This document shows positions 60,946 through 64,000 of a stretch of DNA of 64,000 nt, piece after piece. Under the pieces are notes generated by a model that did no database searches, was not told the origin of the DNA, and saw only the letters and a list, made by a program, of their open reading frames with translations. The stretch comes from Gp6-AA40 sp963742105 (GTDB taxonomy: Bacteria; Acidobacteriota; Vicinamibacteria; Vicinamibacterales; UBA2999): the NCBI GenBank assembly GCA_963742105.1, contig CAVUKN010000007.1, forward strand, positions 310,001 to 374,000, given 5' to 3'. Position 1 is the first letter of the stretch. The number at the start of each line of letters is the position of its first letter. Both the position numbers and the translations under genes were made by a program.

Positions 60946-61717
60946 ATGCGCGCCGCTCTTGTCTTGATCGCCCTTGCGTTCGCCGGTTCACTCGTTCGCG
61001 CTCAGTCGGATGTCGCAAAACGGCAGCTGACGCCCACAGGTGTGCTGCGCGTCGGCCTCAACTATGGGAACGTTGTCCTGGCGCGCCGGGGCACGCCAGG
61101 ATCGGAACCGGCAGGTGTGGCGGTTGACGTTGCGCACGAGCTGGCGAAGCGACTCGGCACGAGGGTCGAGTTCGTCGGCTATGACGATGCGGGCAGTGTC
61201 GTTGACGCGGCGGGGAAGACATGGGACGTGGCATTCGTGGGACGCGATCCTGAGCGCGCCAGGATTGTGGCGTTTACCGCGCCGTATGTGGCCGTCGAGG
61301 CCACATACCTCGTTCGGGCCGATTCGCCGCTTCAGCATGTCGCGGATGTGGACCGCGCCGGCGTGAAGATCGCCGCCGGCCCGCGCACGGCTTATGGGTT
61401 GTTCCTGAGCCGGACGTTGAAGCAGGCGGAGATGCTGCCGGTGACCGGTGACGCCGCGCTGGCGGCGCTGCAAGCCGGCGGTGTCACGGCCGTCGCTGGA
61501 CTTCGCTCCAGCCTGACCGTCACCGCGGCGCAGACGAAGACGCTGCGCGTCCTGCCTGAGAACATCACTGAAATCGAACAGGCGCGTGGCGGTTCCCATC
61601 GCGAATGCCGACGCGCTGCGATATCTCGAAACTTTTGTGAGTGACGTGAAGCGGTCCGGATTCGTCGCCGACGCCGTCAAGCGGACCGGCTTCACCGGCG
61701 CATCAGTCCCACACTGA
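60946..61717 (+). CDS. Periplasmic solute-binding protein (family 3), one frameshift
   Basis: The signal peptide (ALVLIALAFAGSLVRAQ) starts at ATG 60946. The protein then reads LTPTGVLRVGLNYGNVVLAR, GVAVDVAHELAKRLGTRVEF, WDVAFVGRDPERARIVAFTA and VAVEATYLVRADSPL, the family 3 solute-binding pattern. A one-base change near 61580 restores the ending VAVPIANADALRYLETFVSD, and the gene stops at 61717. Its length of about 256 residues is normal. No ABC permease is adjacent, so it may serve a distant permease or act as a receptor. Confidence 0.82.
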
Positions 61718-61764
61718 TCACATGCGGCAGGCCTTCTCGAGTCCGTCGCGTCGAAGCACGCGAC

Positions 61765-61779
61765 CGTGACTGTGTCACG
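61765..61779. terminator. Short hairpin between convergent genes
   Basis: CGTGAC-TGT-GTCACG is a perfect six-base stem with a three-base loop between the ends of the solute-binding and DUF6178 genes. There is no T-run. It is a weak candidate for a two-way terminator. Confidence 0.35.
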
Positions 61780-61828
61780 TCCTGCGGCGGTCCGCTCCGC
61801 CGAGCGCGACCGACGTCAGGTCCGATGT

Positions 61829-63307
61829 TCACGACTGCAGCATAGCCGGCAGCCGGTCCACGAAGCGCTCCGCGACGGCGATGTCACGCCGGCTCGAGAT
61901 GAATGCAAAGTCCTGCAGGTCGATCGTGCGAGTCGTGGCCGAGCAGCGCACCGCGGCAGTGAGAACCGGACACTCGTCAAGGAGCGCGACCACACCGGCC
62001 CATGACGTTGCATCGAGTTGCAGCAGCACGTCCAGGCTGTCGCGAACCTGCCACGGCATGCCGAGCGTAATCGCGTGCGCGAGCTTTCTGCGTAGATCGC
62101 TGAGCTGCACATCCAGGTCACGATCATGAACGTGCACGTGGCGGAGCAGTTCGACCAGTCGCGTCGCGGTCCGCAGACAGACGTCGCGCCGAAGCAGTTG
62201 CCAACCAATCTGAAACGCGGTCACGAGATCCTTTGTGTTCCAGTTGCCCGGCCAGTGCTCCAGTCCCAGGTTGCAGACGGCCGTCGCGGCGGCAGACGCT
62301 TCTGACGGGGAGAAGCCACGTCCCTGGATGTGACAGCCCGCGAGCAGCACATTTGCCAGATACGCGAGCTCCTCGCCCGCCGGCGCATATGAGGTCACGT
62401 GAGCGCGTATCAGTTCGAGTCGTGCGCTGTCCGCGTCCCCGGCGCCGAGCATGGGTTGCCGCTCAGAACCGACGATCCCCGCGTCAACGAGCATGTCCAC
62501 GAACCAGCTGTAAGCCTCAACCGGTTCCTGCCGCGTCTCTCGAAAGTAGGTGCTCGCCAGCGGGCTGTGGGGCGGCGCCGGACTGTCGAGACGCAGAGTG
62601 CCGGCACTTCGCAGAAAGGCATGAGCGTGCGAGGCCGTGACGTATCCGAGCGCTTCGCGTCGCAAGTCTCGCGCCTGTCCCACGTCGAACAACTGCTGCT
62701 CGTCATCCGGAAGCAGATTGTGGAACCCGTCGGGTTCATGGCCGCCGTTCGTGAGCTGCACGCACTGTCGCATCAGCCGGGTGAAGTATGCCGGCTGGCG
62801 ATCGTTCAGGAAGAGCAGCAGTTCGCCGATGACGTCGGCGGCCGGCGACTGCGTCTCCAGTCGAAAGCCACCGATGTCAATCGTCCGTGCCTCGGGGGAA
62901 ACGCGCCCCTCGATGTAATCGCCCTCAAGCGTGGTGTACGCAGACACGGCTGCGGAGTCGAAGACTTCGATGTGGTGGATGAGGCCGCACGCGACGAAGG
63001 CGAGGTCAAGGCCCATCAGCTTGCCGGCGGCCACAGCGGGACCGGACTCCATCAGGACGGTCAACCAGAGGCCGAATCGGTCAGCGTCGAATCCAGCATC
63101 CAGGCCGTCGGCGCGGGTGCGCCAGACGTCGGCGTCGAGCACGCGCAGGATCTGCGCAGCCGACGCCAATGCCAGGAATTCGCCGCACTGTTCGAGGCCG
63201 AAATGCTGGATGACGCGATGAAGGACTTCCGGCGGCAGTCGGGGGACGATGCGCTCCAGGTCGCGCGTGTTCAACAGGCGCTCGAGTGACAGCGACTCCT
63301 TCGCCAT
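61829..63307 (-). CDS. DUF6178-family protein
   Basis: A 492-residue cytoplasmic protein. It begins LSLERLLNTRDLERIVPRLP, continues EVLHRVIQHFGLEQCGEFLA and has GLIHHIEVFDSAA, the opening of DUF6178 proteins. The protein is mostly helical with no membrane helix or known catalytic motif. Members occur in Deltaproteobacteria and Acidobacteriota, and their function is unknown. It is divergent from the DinB-like gene. Confidence 0.82.
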   Translation of the reverse strand: MAKESLSLERLLNTRDLERIVPRLPPEVLHRVIQHFGLEQCGEFLALASAAQILRVLDADVWRTRADGLDAGFDADRFGLWLTVLMESGPAVAAGKLMGLDLAFVACGLIHHIEVFDSAAVSAYTTLEGDYIEGRVSPEARTIDIGGFRLETQSPAADVIGELLLFLNDRQPAYFTRLMRQCVQLTNGGHEPDGFHNLLPDDEQQLFDVGQARDLRREALGYVTASHAHAFLRSAGTLRLDSPAPPHSPLASTYFRETRQEPVEAYSWFVDMLVDAGIVGSERQPMLGAGDADSARLELIRAHVTSYAPAGEELAYLANVLLAGCHIQGRGFSPSEASAAATAVCNLGLEHWPGNWNTKDLVTAFQIGWQLLRRDVCLRTATRLVELLRHVHVHDRDLDVQLSDLRRKLAHAITLGMPWQVRDSLDVLLQLDATSWAGVVALLDECPVLTAAVRCSATTRTIDLQDFAFISSRRDIAVAERFVDRLPAMLQS

Positions 63308-63409
63308 GGAGCACGCATGCTACGGGTATTCGTGGTGCGGAAACAGTCTTGAAGGTGGGCCGATCCTGCAGGAAAATATAGTTGCCCTCCTCGAGTGCTC
63401 GATAAGTCG

Positions 63410-63911
63410 ATGCTCCCGATTCTTGACGATATCGGCACCCTGCTGCGCCGTGAGCTCGAAGGCCTGCAGCGGGAGATCGCGCTCTTTCCGGACGACCATG
63501 TGCTCTGGGCAACGAAGCAGGGCGTGGCGAATTCTGCCGGGAACCTCGCACTCCACATCTCCGGCAATCTCCGGCATTTCATCGGGCACGAACTCGGTGG
63601 AGTACCGTATCGACGCGATCGCGAACGGGAATTCGGGACTGCGCCAGGGCTCGCGAGCAGAAGTCATCGACGAAGTGGGTCGGGCGATGGCCGTAGTGGC
63701 GGACGTCCTACCGCGACTCACGGACGAACGACTGTCGGCGACGTTCACGGCACACCCGGAGGTCGCCGTATCCACTCAGCGCTTCCTGCTGCACCTCTGT
63801 AGTCACACGGCGTTTCATGTCGGCCAAATCGGCTACCTGCGTCGCATCCTGACGGGGGACTCCCGCTCCACGGACACAGTCAGCGCCCGACGCCTCGATT
63901 CGCGCACCTGA
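63410..63911 (+). CDS. DinB-like four-helix protein, one frameshift
   Basis: It starts at ATG 63410, or GTG 63395. The first part reads LPILDDIGTLLRRELEGLQR, then KQGVANSAGNLALHISGNLR with HFIGHELGG. After the change near 63640 it continues SRAEVIDEVGRAMAVVADVL, then QRFLLHLCSHTAFHVGQIGY. The spaced His residues (H in NLALHISGN and the HTAFHVGQ pair) are the metal ligands of DinB/DUF1572-type proteins, which are often thiol-S-transferase-like. About 166 residues when restored. The substrate is unknown. Confidence 0.82.
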
Positions 63912-63956
63912 TGAATGTTCGTGACTCGGCAACCCTCGTGGTTGACACTACCGGGC

Positions 63957-64000
63957 ATGAGCCTGCTGATTTCGTGGTTGATTCTGTCCGTGGCCGTCTG
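63957..64000 (+). CDS. Start of a holin-like (phage holin family 4) membrane protein, cut by the window end
   Basis: From ATG 63957 the frame reads MSLLISWLILSVAV, which matches the start of the bacterial four-helix 'phage holin family' proteins. These are mostly chromosomal and not phage-derived. Only 14 residues lie in the window, so the call rests on a short resemblance. Confidence 0.4.
   Translation, partial: MSLLISWLILSVAV

Noticed and set aside
63941..63957. TTGACA just before the holin-like gene as a promoter
   Set aside because: A -10 element would fall inside the coding region, and no such hexamer is seen there.
63957..64000. Prophage at the right edge
   Set aside because: The holin-family name covers common chromosomal membrane proteins, and no other phage gene is present.

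Overview
The window is 64 kb of GC-rich chromosome with no rRNA, tRNA, CRISPR array or intact prophage that I could see. The gene content points to an Acidobacteriota bacterium, most likely the Vicinamibacteria. It has three Oar-type TonB-dependent receptors with N-terminal carboxypeptidase-regulatory domains, serine/threonine kinases fused to TPR repeats next to an ECF sigma factor, DUF6152 and DUF6178 proteins, Tat-exported redox and hydrolytic enzymes, and NTT-type nucleotide carriers. This taxonomic call is inference from gene families, not from a marker gene.

Layout. 1-3.5 kb: a broken AlgX-like plus intact AlgI-like polysaccharide O-acetylation pair. 3.6-9.1 kb: DUF1326/DUF2182 pair, a dynamin-like GTPase, a TSUP exporter and coaA. 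9.2-12.8 kb: circularly permuted ATP-grasp, alpha-E and transglutaminase genes, a known peptide-metabolism association. 12.8-21.5 kb: YihY/BrkB, rdgB, rph, a GerM-like protein, an AmiC-like amidase, an MFS transporter and an exported RidA protein. 21.5-38.5 kb: two TonB receptors, a domain-permuted DAO-type oxidoreductase, an exported aminotransferase, MBL hydrolase, MATE transporter, methyltransferase, dienelactone hydrolase and small proteins. 38.5-45 kb: an operon of pseudokinase, kinase and ECF sigma factor. 45-55.4 kb: two NTT carriers (one with HEAT repeats, one fused in frame to an outer-membrane barrel), a secreted kinase-like protein, an exported PAP2 phosphatase and a heavily frameshifted TonB receptor. 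55.4-64 kb: gene remnants, a dicarboxylate symporter fused to a solute-binding domain, a SurA-like isomerase, an ABC exporter that lost its ATPase, PRC-barrel, solute-binding, DUF6178 and DinB proteins.

Two things stand out. First, many intergenic gaps hold arrays of a 7-9 base unit followed by its reverse complement, giving long fold-back hairpins. The unit differs between families (AACTCCC, TTCGAACGA, CACGAAT, GACGAATT, AATCACA, CGGAGAAACGG and others), the same family recurs at unrelated loci, and arrays or REP-like repeats sit at six of ten convergent gene junctions. Second, the 45-52.6 kb cluster combines nucleotide carriers, an outer-membrane barrel, a secreted kinase-like fold and an exported phosphatase, which could form a phosphorylation system working outside the cytoplasm. 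That is a hypothesis.

Roughly 25 apparent frameshifts interrupt otherwise recognisable genes, while many long genes are intact. At least two are single-base changes in short homopolymers, so many may be sequencing or assembly errors rather than true decay. Each is marked in its entry.
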